Part shown: positions 1 through 7,774 of the stretch, piece by piece | Position numbering within the stretch: position 1 is the first letter of the stretch | Layout of the letters: each line of letters begins with the position of its first letter | From: Phycisphaerae bacterium | Lineage (GTDB): Bacteria; Planctomycetota; Phycisphaerae; Sedimentisphaerales; Anaerobacaceae | Assembly: GCA_026386805.1 (NCBI GenBank) | Contig: JAPLMX010000203.1 | Location: 1 to 33,385, forward strand | Length of the DNA: 33,385 bases | Direction of reading: 5' to 3' | Notes under the pieces: generated by a model | Databases searched by the model: none | Seen by the model: the letters and a program-made list of their open reading frames with translations, nothing else | Told to the model about the DNA's origin: nothing | Translations under genes and position numbers: made by a program

Positions 1-60
1 CTGCTTTCGGCGGTTCTCCAACTCGTCGAAGTCCCTTCGTGTTCGTCCTTTTCTGTCCAT
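1..60 (-). CDS. 5' end of a possible transposase/helix-turn-helix protein (runs off the left edge)
   Basis: Reading the minus strand from an ATG at 60-58 gives a basic N-terminus (MDRKGRTRRDFDELENRRK) that stays open to the window edge. Arg/Glu-rich starts of this kind are common in helix-turn-helix transposases of the IS630 type, where the next residues form the DNA-binding helices. Only 20 codons are visible, so the family is a guess. The location fits: just upstream of the start (90-133) lies a pair of 20-nt direct repeats that could be an insertion-sequence end, and a truncated transposase follows at 356. Confidence 0.3.
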   Translation of the reverse strand, partial: MDRKGRTRRDFDELENRRKQ

Positions 61-89
61 GCGGACAGCCTACGAGAACGAAACGCTGG

Positions 90-133
90 TGTCAATATAT
101 TATGCGAAAAATCTGTCACTATATTATGCGAAA
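90..133. repeat. Two 20-nt direct repeats (TGTCAATATATTATGCGAAA type), possible IS end
   Basis: TGTCAATATATTATGCGAAA at 90-109 is repeated at 114-133 with a single A/C difference, 24 nt apart. The repeats are much more A+T-rich than the surroundings and lie directly upstream of the minus-strand reading frame at 1-60. Repeated subterminal boxes are typical of transposase binding sites at insertion-sequence ends. That role is inferred; the other end is outside the window. Confidence 0.5.
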
Positions 134-355
134 TTCAGTAAATCTGGGAAAATCTGTAACAGGGGACGGACCCTAGCCCAAGTTACGTAATTGCGGGATT
201 CTTTTAGGAATTTTCGAGACGGAATCCTTATTTCTGGGGCGGCTGTGGGTTTTTTGCATCCGAAAGCCGAGGTAGTGAAGACCCGGCCTCTTGCCTCCCG
301 GTAAGAACCTGCGATCCTTAGGATGGTCCGCGGCCAGGACCGCCAGGGATGGACG
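134..355. other. Non-coding spacer upstream of the transposase fragment
   Basis: No credible gene is seen. It is A+T-richer than average and includes the phrase AACAGGGGACGGACC at about 158-172. Similar GGGGAACGGGGGA phrases occur near 11960 and 14418 in other gene-free stretches, and resemble sequence often found beside REP-associated transposases. The last part probably belongs to the 5' flank of the IS1634-like element that supplied the fragment at 356. Confidence 0.4.
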
Positions 356-634
356 ATGTTCTTACGACGATGCATCCGGAAGAAGAATGGCAAGCCGCAC
401 AGCTACTGGGCTCTGGTCGAGTCCTACCGCACGGCCCGTGGCTCCCGTCAGCGGCTGGTGGCCTACGTGGGCGAACTGAAACCGTCCGAGCGCAGCGGCT
501 GGGCCCAGTTGGGTCGGCGTCTGGAGAAGAAGGCTCGTCCGCAGCCGTCGCTGTTCGATCCCCCGCCTCACGAGGATCCTGCGGACGAGGAGTTCGTAGA
601 GGTCAACCTCAAGGGCGTTCGCTTCGAGGGGGGA
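356..634 (+). pseudogene. Truncated IS1634/IS4-type transposase, N-terminal fragment
   Basis: From the ATG at 356 the frame reads MFLRRCIRKKNGKPHSYW, then LVESYRTARGSRQRLVAYVGEL, then a segment ending VEVNLKGVRFE. This is the usual first ~90 residues of IS1634-family transposases, in which a short basic segment with the YW/LVES and VAYLGEL motifs precedes the catalytic DDE domain. After about base 634 the frame stays open to 871 but the protein no longer resembles the family, and no catalytic domain follows. An in-frame ATG at 323 adds 11 unrelated residues and was not chosen. It is a dead remnant: a full enzyme would be roughly 450-600 residues. The break lies near GGACCCCGAGGGT. Confidence 0.7.
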
Positions 635-888
635 CCCCGAGGGTCAGCCCTTAAATTAGCAATTAGCGGACAAAAGGGAGTGAAGCGAGCCATAATTGCG
701 TGGTTATGTTCTGACGTTGTCGCCACCGCATTCCGGCCCCACCCCTGCAAGCGACAGTCCGGGGGGGTAGTCATGGCTTTCGCCTTGAGAATGGACTTGC
801 ACATAGGAAACCCGCTTTCGCCAAGGGCGGAGCCCAGCCTGCCCCCGCGCAGGCGGGGGATGCCACCCTGAGGTGGAGTGTCTGAGGA
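635..888. other. Junk after the transposase break, with a GC hairpin
   Basis: The transposase frame remains open to 871 but encodes low-quality sequence. A perfect 7-bp hairpin (CCCCCGC, loop GCAG, GCGGGGG) occupies 842-859 inside a longer CCTGCCCCCGC phrase. Related CCTGCCCC hairpins occur at 17637-17664 and within 29210-29229, so this is a dispersed repeat. No gene is supported here. Confidence 0.5.
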
Positions 889-1380
889 TCAAGACGCTGC
901 GGCGTTGATCGGTCGGGTGCCGGCGGTTACGGGGTCGAAACCCTCGGGGAGCCTGTCACGCGGGGGCCACAGGGTCCGGCTGTCAAAAGGCATCTTCTCC
1001 AGCGTCGTCTTATGCTCGCGGAGGTCGAGACCGGCCAGCGAGACGCTCGCGAATCCCCAGAAGGGATCGAACTTGGTCAAATCGGCCGCCGAACGGAGCA
1101 CAATCTGGCGATTGTGGCCGATGTCAATAGACGCCCCTCCTCTGCCGAAAAGGGAGTGTAGCCAATTGCCCTTGTCCTCTATCTCGCGCAGCGTAAAGGG
1201 GGCGTTGTAGTCTGCATTCCTGCCGAATCGGGCCGTCAGACCAGGGTACTGGAGGACCAGCGTCTCCCCGTCCTGATTCTTTTTCTCACTCTGAGCCGGA
1301 CCGAGCAGGGCCTTCAGCTCCTCCGGCGTGGTGAGCTTCCAGGCGATCTTGCCCTCCTTGGCCGCCTGGCAAACTCTGCG
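889..1380 (-). pseudogene. Remnant of a minus-strand gene without a start codon (unrecognised family)
   Basis: Translating the minus strand in one frame from about 1380 to a stop at 889 gives a protein-like sequence of ~160 residues. Recognisably structured pieces are KLTTPEELKALLGP, GETLVLQYPGLTARFGR, IDIGHNRQIVLRS, FASVSLAGLDLREH, LEKMPFDSRTLWP and RLPEGFDP. The frame stays open upstream past 1440 but becomes Cys/His-rich nonsense, and no ATG, GTG or TTG with a ribosome site opens it. The only internal starts, such as GTG at 1101, would remove half of it. The simplest reading is the truncated end of a larger gene, cut by rearrangement like the transposase beside it. The MPFDSRT...LPEGFDP tail resembles, from memory, a segment found upstream of subtilisin-like domains in planctomycete proteins; I hold that weakly. 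Confidence 0.5.
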
Positions 1381-1470
1381 TGTACAATGGCACTGGGAGC
1401 CGTGATCGGATATGATGCTCGGGTGGTCGGGCGGCGTACCGACGCAGTTGCTTGTGCAGGAGAACCGTAG

Positions 1471-2787
1471 ATGAGAGATTGGGGCCGCTTTGTGCCGTTG
1501 ATGGCGTTGACGGGGGTGCTTGCTTTGCCGGCTTGGGGGACCGAGTGGCCGCAGTGGCGCGGGCCGTTCTTCAACGGTTCGACCGATGAACGGGACCTGC
1601 CACCCTCATGGAGCAGGACGGAGAATGTGGCCTGGGTCAGTCCTCTGCCGGGGCCGAGCGGGGCCACCCCCGTGATTTCCAGTGGCAGGGTGTTTGTCAC
1701 CTCCACGGTCAAGGGGACGGCCGACTTCGTGGCGTTGTGCTTCGACGCCCAAACCGGCAAGGAGCTGTGGCGAAGACAGGCGGGTTCCAATCCCCGCAGG
1801 TTCCCGAACAACAACATGGCGTCGCCTTCGCCCGTGACGGACGGCAAGAGCGTGTTCTTCCTCTATGGCGATGGGACGCTGCTCGGTTTCGATTGCGACG
1901 GCAAGGAGCTTTGGTCGCGCAGCATCGAGAAAGAGTACGGCAATCTCGCGCTGCAGTTTGGCTACAGCAACAGCCCCGTGCTCTACGACGGCAGACTGTA
2001 CATCACGGTGATTCGGCGGGACAAGCCCTATCGCGAGCCGCCGGCCGAGGGGCCGCTGGACTCGTTCATTGCGGCTCTCGACCCGGCCACGGGCAAGACC
2101 CTGTGGAAGCAGCCGCGAAAGACCAACACCTTCGATGAAGGCATGGAGACCTACAGCACCCCGATCCCCTTCGCCCGTAACGGCAAAGTCGAGCTGCTGA
2201 TGACGGGGGGCGACTTTGTCACGGCCCATGACCCGGCCACCGGAGCTGAGCTCTGGCGAGTCGAATACTGGACCCAGAAGGTGCGGGACTCCCGCATCAT
2301 CCCCTCGCTGGTGATCGGCGAAGGGCTTGTGTTCGGCACGCAGCACAAAAACAAGGGCGTTTATGCCCTGGAGCCGCCCACGAGAGAACCAGGACGGGAC
2401 GCCCTCGCCACGGGGCGCATCGTCTGGGAATCGGCCGACACGGCGTCCGATTGCAGCACGCCGCTGTTTTACGACGGCCGGCTCTACGTTCTGGACGGCC
2501 TGTCAAAGAAGACCGTCACGTGCCTTGATCCGAAGACGGGCCGGACCTGGTGGCAAGGCAAGCTCACCGGCCGCGATACGTGGTGGTCGTCGCTCACGGC
2601 CGCCGACGGCAGGCTCTATTGCATCAGTGAGGCCGGGCAAATCGCGGTGATCCAGGCCGGCGGGGACGAGTTCAAGATCCTGCACGAAACGCAGATCAAG
2701 GAGCCGCCGATCCGGTCGTCGATTGCGATTGCGCAAGGGCACCTGTTCGTCCGGACGGCGGAGAATCTCTATTGCATCGGCAAGTAG
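1471..2787 (+). CDS. Exported PQQ-like beta-propeller protein
   Basis: 438 residues. An N-terminal signal peptide (MRDWGRF, then a hydrophobic run ending LPAWG) is followed by the planctomycete start motif WPQWRGP. Next come repeated blades with the pattern ALDPATGKTLWKQ, AHDPATGAELWRVEY and CLDPKTGRTWWQG, the D-x-x-T-G-x-x-x-W hallmark of PQQ-like/BamB-type beta-propellers. Most such secreted proteins have no demonstrated enzymatic role, and catalytic PQQ-dehydrogenase signatures were not seen, so only the fold is claimed. The start is ATG 1471 with AGGAGA eight bases upstream. It is the first of three same-strand genes for exported proteins. The next gene starts 120 bases downstream, after an inverted-repeat element that could act as a partial terminator. 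Confidence 0.85.
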   Translation: MRDWGRFVPLMALTGVLALPAWGTEWPQWRGPFFNGSTDERDLPPSWSRTENVAWVSPLPGPSGATPVISSGRVFVTSTVKGTADFVALCFDAQTGKELWRRQAGSNPRRFPNNNMASPSPVTDGKSVFFLYGDGTLLGFDCDGKELWSRSIEKEYGNLALQFGYSNSPVLYDGRLYITVIRRDKPYREPPAEGPLDSFIAALDPATGKTLWKQPRKTNTFDEGMETYSTPIPFARNGKVELLMTGGDFVTAHDPATGAELWRVEYWTQKVRDSRIIPSLVIGEGLVFGTQHKNKGVYALEPPTREPGRDALATGRIVWESADTASDCSTPLFYDGRLYVLDGLSKKTVTCLDPKTGRTWWQGKLTGRDTWWSSLTAADGRLYCISEAGQIAVIQAGGDEFKILHETQIKEPPIRSSIAIAQGHLFVRTAENLYCIGK

Positions 2788-2792
2788 CTCGT

Positions 2793-2863
2793 AGGATGGG
2801 CTTAAGCCCATGCTGCTCCCGTCCGGCGCTGCTCAGATTCCCGCATGGGCTGAAGCCCATCCT
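2793..2863. repeat. Paired 21-nt palindromic repeats forming a long stem-loop
   Basis: The 21 nt at 2793-2813 and at 2843-2863 are reverse complements with one mismatch, separated by 29 nt. Each arm is itself palindromic: ATGGGCTTAAGCCCAT at 2796-2811 is a perfect 16-bp palindrome. A third copy lies at 17729-17749. The pair sits between two co-oriented genes and could slow or terminate transcription. Its sequence identity with a distant copy says it is a dispersed repeat rather than a purpose-built terminator. Confidence 0.8.
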
Positions 2864-2907
2864 GCGTAGGTGCTGGGCGGCCCGGGACATACATAGGGAG
2901 TGTTTCT

Positions 2908-5781
2908 ATGGTGCGGATGACATTCGTCGCGACGTGCTGGATACTTCTCGCGGCGCCGGCGTTCTGTGCGGCGGGCGGCCCGGAGAGCCTCAAGGTCAGG
3001 ATCACCTGGGGCCACACTTCGCAGGAGACGTCGCCTTTCCACGTTCAACTGGCGGGCAAGGAAGTGAAAGCAGCCGGGATCGCAGGGATTGGGTTGGAGC
3101 CTGATGACCAGTTGCACGACGCGGTTTGCGAGACTCGCTCGGGTAAGGGGGACGTGGATGGTGTCGAGGTCACGCTCGAATATGCCCCGATGGAAGTGAA
3201 ACCCATAGAGAAGGTGCAGCGGATCTGGGCTGATCTGATCGCTCAAAGCGACGCCGATACCGTGCAGCGGCTCACACAGGACCCGGCCTATCGGCCCGAC
3301 CCTCGCGTGCTGACCATCCAGATGGATCGCGACGGCACGAAGGGCTTCAGTGTCACGGTGGACCAGTTGCTCCAAAGCAAGGTTTTCTGGGTGCCGTTGC
3401 TGGATGTCTACATCACGGCGGGCGACGTGGCGCCATCATTTGCCGAGCACCAGGGCCAACTGGAGCAGTACAAGGGCAGACGCATCCTCGATCAGGTTCG
3501 AGCCGAGCCAGAGGCGACTTACGAGCAATTCACTTCGCGCTGGGAGGATATGGGCAGCCCGGCGTACAAGCATCCGACCCAGCCGGCCCCCGGCCATATC
3601 GTCGGCCTGACCTGGGACAGCGCCCTGTACAAATTTGGTATCGACCGTGGGGCGGGGGTCTGGAACGACTACGGCAACCCGGACCACTTTCGATTCTGGT
3701 TCGATTTTGGCGATCTGTCGAAGGGGCTTGGGTACTTCTGGCAAGGCCAGCGACTCCAGGACGGCCTGCCTATCATCACCACGACCATCGTGCAGAGCGG
3801 CGTGCGCTATGACGTGGAGCAGTTCGCGTTTCCTCTGAACGGCCCGCCCAAGGAACGACGCGGCGACATCCCGATGGTCCTGCTCCAGAAGGTCACGGTG
3901 ACGAATCTGGAGAAGACCGGCGGCTCCGGTTTGCTGAAGATGCACCATCGTCGCCAGTACGGTGCGAGCGATACGTCCAAAGTGGCTTGGCGACAGGAAG
4001 GGGATGCCATCCTGTTCGAGGAAAGCCTGTCGCGGCGGGTGCTGTTCGTGGTCGAGGCCCCGGGCCTGACCGTCGCATCGTGCGTCACAAGGGAGGACGG
4101 CCCACCGCCGCAAAAGGATAAGCATTGGAAAGACTGCGAGGCCGTACTGACGTTTGCCCTCGCGAAAACGGGGAGCAAGGATCTCGTGATCAAGCTGCCG
4201 TCACCGGCGGTTGAGCAGCGGGACCGTGCCGCTCTGATGAAGCTGGACTATGGCAGTTCCCGGGAGGAGACACTGCGGTTCTGGACCGATTGGGTCCAGC
4301 GCGGAGCCCAGTTCCGGGTGCCGGAGAAGGTCGTCAACGACCTATTCCGGGCCAGTCTCTGGCATGCCCTGCGCCTGCCTCGGCGTCACGGGGGCAGCGA
4401 GGACGGGGTCCAGATCGATCTGCCGTACTCGAACTTCGCCTACGACCAGCGGGGCACACCCTGGCCGGTCAATCAAGCGGTCTATGTGGACTACATGATC
4501 TATAGCCTGCGCGGATATCGCGACGTCGTCGCCGAGGAGTTGCTGACGATGTATCGCGGCAACCAGGAGCCGAACGGCCACGTCAAGGGCTTCGCAAACT
4601 GGGGCGTCTACACGCCTTCGATGGTCTACACGGTGGCCAAGGACTATCTCCTCTCCGGCGACCGGGAAACGTTCGACCGACTTCTGCCCCATACGCTGAA
4701 AGCTCTCGATTGGTGCCTTCAGGAAGTGCATCAAGCGCGTGTCGCGGTCATCCCTTCGACTTCGCTCAGGGCAGGCTTGGCCGCGTCTTCCGCGGGCGGG
4801 ACGCCCGCGACACAGGGCTTGGTCCGCTCGCCCTTGAACGACCTGACGGGCGATGGTGTCTGGGCCTTCACTCAGGCGTACCTGTATGCGGCATTTGATG
4901 CACTGGGCAAGGCCCTCGAACAAGCCGGACACCCGCGTGCACGGGAGTGTTTCGAAGCAGCGGCGAGCTTCCGCAAGTCCGTTGAACGTGGTTTCGGGGT
5001 AGCCGCGATGCGCTCGCCTCTCGTTCAGTTGCGGGACCATACGTGGACGCCCTACGTGCCGTGCGAAGTCACAAAGCCGGGGCGGCGATTCGAGCAGTGG
5101 TATCCGACAGACGTGGACACGGGGGCCGTGCACCTGCTGCGGCTTGGGGCATTGCCAGCTCGTGGGACGCTGGCCGATTCGCTCCTCAACGACCACGAGG
5201 ATAATCTGTACCTGCACGGCTGGGGCATGGCCAATGAGCCCGTGTACAATCCCCAGGCGACGGCGTATCTGCTCCGCGACGATTCAGTAGCCGCGATCCG
5301 GGCCTTCTACAGTTACATGGCCTGTGCATTCAGCCATTCGGCCCTTGAGCCGGTGGAGCACCGCTGGACGTGGGGCCAGTACTTCGGCCCGCCCAGCACG
5401 GACGGTGCCTGGTTTGAGCTGTACCGGAACATGCTTGTTCACGAGCTCGACGACGGCTCGCTTCTGCTATTGCAGGCGACGCCGCGGACTTGGCTTGCGG
5501 ATGGACAGCAGATCGCGGTGAAGAGAGCACCGACCTACTACGGCGAGGTCTCCATGACCGTGGACAGCCACGCCGCTTCAGGTTCGTTGACCGCCAGCGT
5601 TGAGACGCCCAAGCGGTTGCCCATGAAGCGGCTGATCGTTCGCTTCCGCCATCCACAGGCCAAAGCGATGCAATCCGTCACGATCAACGGCCAAAACTGG
5701 ACTGGTTTCGACGTGCAGAAGGAATGGGTCGTGATTGAGACGCCTCTCGAACCGCGCTACACCATCATGGCCCAATACTAA
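2908..5781 (+). CDS. Exported (alpha/alpha)6-barrel, six-hairpin glycosidase-like protein
   Basis: 957 residues with a signal peptide (about 1-22, ending APAFCAA). Residues ~230-460 look like the beta-sandwich 'super-sandwich' domain that precedes the barrel in GH63/GH95/GH116-like enzymes. From ~470 onward helical pairs resemble the barrel: LFRASLWHALRLPRR, NQAVYVDYMIYSLRGYRD, NGHVKGFANWGVYTP, EPVEHRWTWGQYFGPP. A beta-rich tail starts near 860. Carbohydrate processing is likely, but substrate and catalytic acids cannot be assigned by eye. Residues 611-635 (4739-4813) are a composite palindromic repeat inserted in frame in a loop just before LNDLTGDGVWAF. Start is ATG 2908 with GGGAG upstream; ATG 2917 is also possible. 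The following gene starts 10 bases after the stop, so the two are co-transcribed. Confidence 0.75.
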   Translation: MVRMTFVATCWILLAAPAFCAAGGPESLKVRITWGHTSQETSPFHVQLAGKEVKAAGIAGIGLEPDDQLHDAVCETRSGKGDVDGVEVTLEYAPMEVKPIEKVQRIWADLIAQSDADTVQRLTQDPAYRPDPRVLTIQMDRDGTKGFSVTVDQLLQSKVFWVPLLDVYITAGDVAPSFAEHQGQLEQYKGRRILDQVRAEPEATYEQFTSRWEDMGSPAYKHPTQPAPGHIVGLTWDSALYKFGIDRGAGVWNDYGNPDHFRFWFDFGDLSKGLGYFWQGQRLQDGLPIITTTIVQSGVRYDVEQFAFPLNGPPKERRGDIPMVLLQKVTVTNLEKTGGSGLLKMHHRRQYGASDTSKVAWRQEGDAILFEESLSRRVLFVVEAPGLTVASCVTREDGPPPQKDKHWKDCEAVLTFALAKTGSKDLVIKLPSPAVEQRDRAALMKLDYGSSREETLRFWTDWVQRGAQFRVPEKVVNDLFRASLWHALRLPRRHGGSEDGVQIDLPYSNFAYDQRGTPWPVNQAVYVDYMIYSLRGYRDVVAEELLTMYRGNQEPNGHVKGFANWGVYTPSMVYTVAKDYLLSGDRETFDRLLPHTLKALDWCLQEVHQARVAVIPSTSLRAGLAASSAGGTPATQGLVRSPLNDLTGDGVWAFTQAYLYAAFDALGKALEQAGHPRARECFEAAASFRKSVERGFGVAAMRSPLVQLRDHTWTPYVPCEVTKPGRRFEQWYPTDVDTGAVHLLRLGALPARGTLADSLLNDHEDNLYLHGWGMANEPVYNPQATAYLLRDDSVAAIRAFYSYMACAFSHSALEPVEHRWTWGQYFGPPSTDGAWFELYRNMLVHELDDGSLLLLQATPRTWLADGQQIAVKRAPTYYGEVSMTVDSHAASGSLTASVETPKRLPMKRLIVRFRHPQAKAMQSVTINGQNWTGFDVQKEWVVIETPLEPRYTIMAQY
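4739..4813 (-). repeat. 49-nt palindromic element, interrupted by a second repeat, inside a coding region
   Basis: Ends GTGT (4739-4742) and ACAC (4810-4813) pair. The right hairpin is perfect: CGCGGGCG, loop GGA, CGCCCGCG at 4791-4809. The left hairpin keeps five pairs, CGCGG 4743-4747 with CCGCG 4781-4785, but its loop is replaced by a 33-nt segment that matches another repeat also found at 30923-30955. The element adds 25 codons without a stop. See the intact copies at 9881, 11863, 25383 and 31477. Confidence 0.75.
4750..4782 (+). repeat. 33-nt dispersed repeat (ATCCCTTCG...GGCTTGGCC)
   Basis: This 33-nt segment and the one at 30923-30955 are identical except for two A/G changes. Its core pairs CCCT with AGGG around TCGACTTCGCTC. 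Here it lies in the loop of the 49-nt element at 4739-4813, implying that it inserted into an existing palindromic repeat. The second copy sits in a pseudopilin leader. Translated in the host frame it reads PSTSLRAGLA. Confidence 0.8.
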
Positions 5782-5791
5782 GGAGGAATCC

Positions 5792-7768
5792 ATGAGACTG
5801 CGTATCTGGTTGACTGTCGTTGCCCTCACGATTGTGTCCGCCACCAGTGTCAGAGGACAGACCCGGGAGTTGGCTGACGAGGTGCACGGCAAGGGCTGGA
5901 TCGTATTCTGCTCGCGCACGGATGCCAGCGACTGGGACCTATTCCTGTGCCGGCCGGATGGATCAGATTCGCATAACATCACCCGCACGCCTCAGTATAA
6001 TGAGGCGGCGCCTCAGTTCTCCCGCGATGGTCGAAGGCTGCTCTATCGGCGACTGCCGCGAAGCGAGACCATTAGCGGCAATCGCTATGGTGAACAGGGC
6101 CAGCTTGTTCTTGCCAACGGCGACGGGACGGGTGCGGAGGTCTACGGCGAGAGTGGGCAGTACCCGTGGGCGAGCTGGAGCCCGGATGGCAAGCAGATCG
6201 CCTGTCTTTCGATCAAAGGGATCTCGTTCATTGACATCGCGCCGCGGCAGGTAGTCCGCACGCTCGAACGCAGAGGTTTTTTTCAACAACTGACTTGGTC
6301 GCCCGACGGGAAGTGGCTCAGCGGCGTGGCGAACTCCTTTGGGACCGGCTGGAGCGTCGCTTCCATGAACGCTGAGACGGGCGAGGTCAACGCCGTGAGC
6401 CGAGTCGATTGCTGCACGCCTGACTGGTTTCCGGACAGCCGACAGATCATCTTCTCTAATCGGCCGCCCGGCCAGAGCGGCAACCGTGGCGACGGTTGGA
6501 CGCAGTTGTGGATGGCGGATGCCGAGGGCAAGACCCGCAAGCTCGTTTACGGTGAGGACGGTAGGCACGTCTATGGGGGGCATGTCTCGCCTGACGGCAA
6601 GTATGTCCTTTTCACCGGCAATATGCGGGAAGATGGCGATCCAGGCAACGCCGGCGCCCCGATGGGATTGATGCGGCTGGCCGACGCTCCGATCATCGGA
6701 AGCGAGAGCAAGGAGTTGCGGACGTTGCATCCGGATGCCCGAAGCGGTCCCGTGCTGACCTTGCCGGCCGGTTGGGAGCCGTGTTGGACATTCACCGAGA
6801 TCGACCTGAGAAGCTCCCAGGACGGAGCAAATGATGTTGCCAAGTTGGCGGCCCAGGTGTGGGACAAGGGCTGGATCGTCTTCAGTGCCGCGACCGACAC
6901 CGGCGACTGGGACCTTTTCCTCATGCGGCCTGATGGCTCCGACCGAAGGAAGATCACCGACACTCGCCAGTATAACGAAGCCGGGGCGAAGTTCTCGGCG
7001 GACGGCAAGAGACTGCTGTACTTTCGCATGGCGAATACGGAGAAGGTGGACAACAACACCTATGGGACCTACGACTTGGTCATAGCCAATGCGGACGGCA
7101 GCGACGCCGTGGTTTACGGCAACAACTTCCAGTGGGCCTCATGGGGGCCTGACGGCAGGCAAATCGCCTGCTTGGATAAGAAGGGAATCCAGATCGTCGA
7201 TCTGGCCAGCCGCAAGGTTCTGCGGCAGATTTCTCGAAGCGGAATCGTTCAGCAATTGGTCTGGTCACCGGATGGCAAGCGGTTTGTCGGTACGGCCAAC
7301 GGTCTTGGCGTGGCATGGACCATTGGGTGCCTGGACGCCGAGACGGGGCGAATTCACGCGGTTAGCGAAATCGACCGGTATAACTGCACCCCGGACTGGT
7401 TACCGGATGCCGAGCACATCATTTACTCACGTGGCATCGTCCCGGAGAAAGCCGGCTGGGCCCAGTTGTGGGTGGCCAAGGCCGACGGCAGCGATAGGCA
7501 ACTGCTCTACGCCGAGCAGGGTCGCCACATGTACGGTGGCTGCGTCTCGCCGGACGGGCAATACGTGCTGTTCACTCGCAGCGAAGTGGACCTTGGCAAA
7601 GTGGACAACTCGCGGACCCGGATGGTGATTGTCCGTCGAAAGGATACGCCGATGATTGGCGGTGCCGATGATTTACTACGTAGTGAGTTCCCAAATGCCC
7701 GCCACGGACCCGTGCTGGATCTTTCTTGGGGCTGGGAGCCGAGTTGGACCATGAAGACCGATTACTGA
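5792..7768 (+). CDS. Exported TolB-like PD40 propeller, internally duplicated
   Basis: 658 residues from ATG 5792, chosen because AGGAGG lies six bases upstream (5781-5786); an upstream in-frame ATG at 5735 lies inside the previous gene. A signal peptide (MRLRIWLTVVALTIV...RGQ) is followed by two halves that align end to end. The first half begins GKGWIVFCSRTDASDWDLF and the second DKGWIVFSAATDTGDWDLF. Each contains PDGSD, YNEA, SWSPDGKQIACL or SWGPDGRQIACL, and a final GWEP-WT closure. PDGK/SPDG signatures mark WD40-like PD40 blades as in TolB. It should be periplasmic. Being co-transcribed with the glycosidase-like gene, it may bind a glycan or partner protein; TolA/Pal-type function is not implied. 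Confidence 0.8.
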   Translation: MRLRIWLTVVALTIVSATSVRGQTRELADEVHGKGWIVFCSRTDASDWDLFLCRPDGSDSHNITRTPQYNEAAPQFSRDGRRLLYRRLPRSETISGNRYGEQGQLVLANGDGTGAEVYGESGQYPWASWSPDGKQIACLSIKGISFIDIAPRQVVRTLERRGFFQQLTWSPDGKWLSGVANSFGTGWSVASMNAETGEVNAVSRVDCCTPDWFPDSRQIIFSNRPPGQSGNRGDGWTQLWMADAEGKTRKLVYGEDGRHVYGGHVSPDGKYVLFTGNMREDGDPGNAGAPMGLMRLADAPIIGSESKELRTLHPDARSGPVLTLPAGWEPCWTFTEIDLRSSQDGANDVAKLAAQVWDKGWIVFSAATDTGDWDLFLMRPDGSDRRKITDTRQYNEAGAKFSADGKRLLYFRMANTEKVDNNTYGTYDLVIANADGSDAVVYGNNFQWASWGPDGRQIACLDKKGIQIVDLASRKVLRQISRSGIVQQLVWSPDGKRFVGTANGLGVAWTIGCLDAETGRIHAVSEIDRYNCTPDWLPDAEHIIYSRGIVPEKAGWAQLWVAKADGSDRQLLYAEQGRHMYGGCVSPDGQYVLFTRSEVDLGKVDNSRTRMVIVRRKDTPMIGGADDLLRSEFPNARHGPVLDLSWGWEPSWTMKTDY

Positions 7769-7774
7769 GGATTA

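Noticed and set aside
636-871. Continuation of the transposase frame as a functional protein
   Set aside because: The frame is open but resemblance to IS1634 transposases ends near 634 and the catalytic domain is missing.
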